Assembly: GCA_020636135.1 (NCBI GenBank)
Contig: JACJYK010000004.1
Span: forward strand, 1-64,000
Direction of reading: 5' to 3'
DNA from: Lewinellaceae bacterium
Lineage (GTDB): Bacteria > Bacteroidota > Bacteroidia > Chitinophagales > Saprospiraceae
DNA length: 64,000 nt
The notes under the pieces were generated by a model. The model saw nothing but the letters and a program-made list of their open reading frames with translations, did not search any database and was not told the origin of the DNA. Each line of letters starts with the position of its first letter. Position 1 is the first letter of the stretch. A program made the position numbers and the translations under genes. Positions 63,137 to 64,000 of the stretch are shown piece after piece.

Positions 63137-64000
63137 TTATTGGATGAGAATAGGGATTACGCGCAGGCCTTGATTCGTAAGAACTCTTACAAAATAAGAC
63201 CCCCTTGGCCAATTTAGAACATTGATTTGAGATCCTCCGTGGTCATTTTTAGTATTTTGGATGACAAGCTCACCGAGTACATTTCTAATATCCAACCATT
63301 TAGTAGAAGGATCCGGCATTTCAATATTTAATACTTGCTTGGCAGGTATAGGATATACCTTTACACCTTCAGGCAGGTCAATTTTCCCATACCCAACCGA
63401 ATTATTATCTATTGTAATTGCACTACCTTTTATTAGATTTGGAAGGACATTTGTTCCAATTGCTGCGATTGGTTCAAAAATACGAATTGAATCCAAGCCT
63501 GCATTTTTGGTGATGACTGAAAAATGTAAATGGCATAGAACCTGCTCTACATCCGATGACCATGGCTGAAAATCAAACCAGGAGATTTTTAATGCACCTA
63601 TCTCTGATTTCAACAAGAAGTTTTTATCAGTTGCAAAGTTGTTCAAATTTAATAACTGATCTACATTTGTCATTTGAAAAACTTTGGGATCCCAGTGAAC
63701 TTCAAATTGGAACCCTTGAATTTCATCTGACTTAATATGGACAGGCAATTCAAATTCAGAACCTACTGACACCTGTATATCTGGCAATCTTATTTCAAAA
63801 AAGCCATCCTCGCGAGACTGTAAAGAGGGAATGGAAGAATTACTATCAAAAACATTTCCAACTTCAACACCAACAAAATCAGCTTTTACAGGATTTTGCA
63901 GGTTACTGACTGTGTAACCTGTACGATAAAGGTGTTTTATTGCCTGCTCATCGGTGATTACATCGAGAGACGGGATAAATTCCCACTCCACTGAACCAGT
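63137..64000 (-). CDS. Secreted cohesin-like protein with type IX secretion C-terminal domain (cut by window edge)
   Basis: The C-terminal 288 residues of a larger protein; the frame stays open past 64000, and the GTG near 63991 is internal. Residues equivalent to IRLPDIQVSVGSEFELPVHI through HLHFSVITKNAG form a cohesin-like beta-sandwich, preceded by a dockerin-linker-like VGVEVGNVFDSN. The last 80 residues are a Por-type sorting domain: KVYPIPAKQVLNIEMPDPST, LDIRNVLGELVIQ, INVLNWPRGSYFVRVLTNQG and a final basic-hydrophobic strand. It is therefore exported by the type IX system and attached to the surface or released. Substrate or partner unknown. Confidence 0.85.
   Translation of the reverse strand, partial: TGSVEWEFIPSLDVITDEQAIKHLYRTGYTVSNLQNPVKADFVGVEVGNVFDSNSSIPSLQSREDGFFEIRLPDIQVSVGSEFELPVHIKSDEIQGFQFEVHWDPKVFQMTNVDQLLNLNNFATDKNFLLKSEIGALKISWFDFQPWSSDVEQVLCHLHFSVITKNAGLDSIRIFEPIAAIGTNVLPNLIKGSAITIDNNSVGYGKIDLPEGVKVYPIPAKQVLNIEMPDPSTKWLDIRNVLGELVIQNTKNDHGGSQINVLNWPRGSYFVRVLTNQGLRVIPILIQ

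Overview
The window reads as chromosomal DNA of a free-living member of the Bacteroidota, most likely the Saprospiria/Lewinella-like branch. The evidence is a SusC/SusD outer-membrane pair, a C-terminal secretion-signal domain of the type IX (Por) kind at the right edge, many lipoproteins with Bacteroidota-style signal peptides, weak or absent Shine-Dalgarno sequences, ECF sigma factors linked to TPR and CHAT proteins, and many polysaccharide-active enzymes. This taxonomic call is inference from gene content. I found no rRNA, no CRISPR array, no insertion sequence and no tRNA that I could support.

Left part (1-10.2 kb): a sigma-like gene cut by the edge, a beta-lactamase-fold lipoprotein, two unknown small secreted proteins, and a seven-gene leftward operon. 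That operon is TetR repressor - TolC - HlyD - two ABC ATPases - two ABC-2 permeases, laid out like the enterobacterial cecR-ybhGFSR efflux operon but with the tandem ATPase split into two genes. A perfect 7+2+7 inverted repeat lies directly upstream of the repressor gene.

10.2-14.9 kb: a DUF2490-like barrel preceded by a Crp/Fnr-geometry palindrome, then a tightly overlapping molybdate uptake operon (GyrI-like effector domain, ModA, Mop/TOBE protein, ModB, ModC). 14.9-21.5 kb: SusC, SusD and a haem-motif FG-GAP lipoprotein. 21.8-30.9 kb: scattered metabolic genes (Dabb protein, GH63 glucosidase, PhoD phosphatase, VOC protein, CBM9-like protein, SDR). 31-37 kb: a probable pectin/rhamnose operon (GH28, RhaM, a CE4-GH39 fusion), then a five-haem cytochrome lipoprotein. 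37-43.8 kb: RibD-C reductase, methyltransferase, Crp/Fnr regulator, pirin, thioredoxin-like protein, and an MBL-PAS pair. 44-48.5 kb: a leftward cluster of mostly unrecognised genes, starting with an 86-residue protein and including a large one-haem lipoprotein.

48.9-53.9 kb: one 1,679-residue signalling protein in which a kinase-like and an AAA-like module, both with damaged catalytic motifs, precede TPR-like, GAF and an apparently intact class III adenylate cyclase. 54-58.4 kb: RDD protein, GH27 galactosidase, membrane protein plus HTH pair, methyltransferase and an unknown protein. 58.4-62.6 kb: an ECF sigma / membrane TPR / TPR-CHAT lipoprotein unit. The right edge carries a cohesin-like secreted protein cut by the window end.

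Three intergenic sites, each just after a stop codon, carry short arrays with an exact 7-base period.
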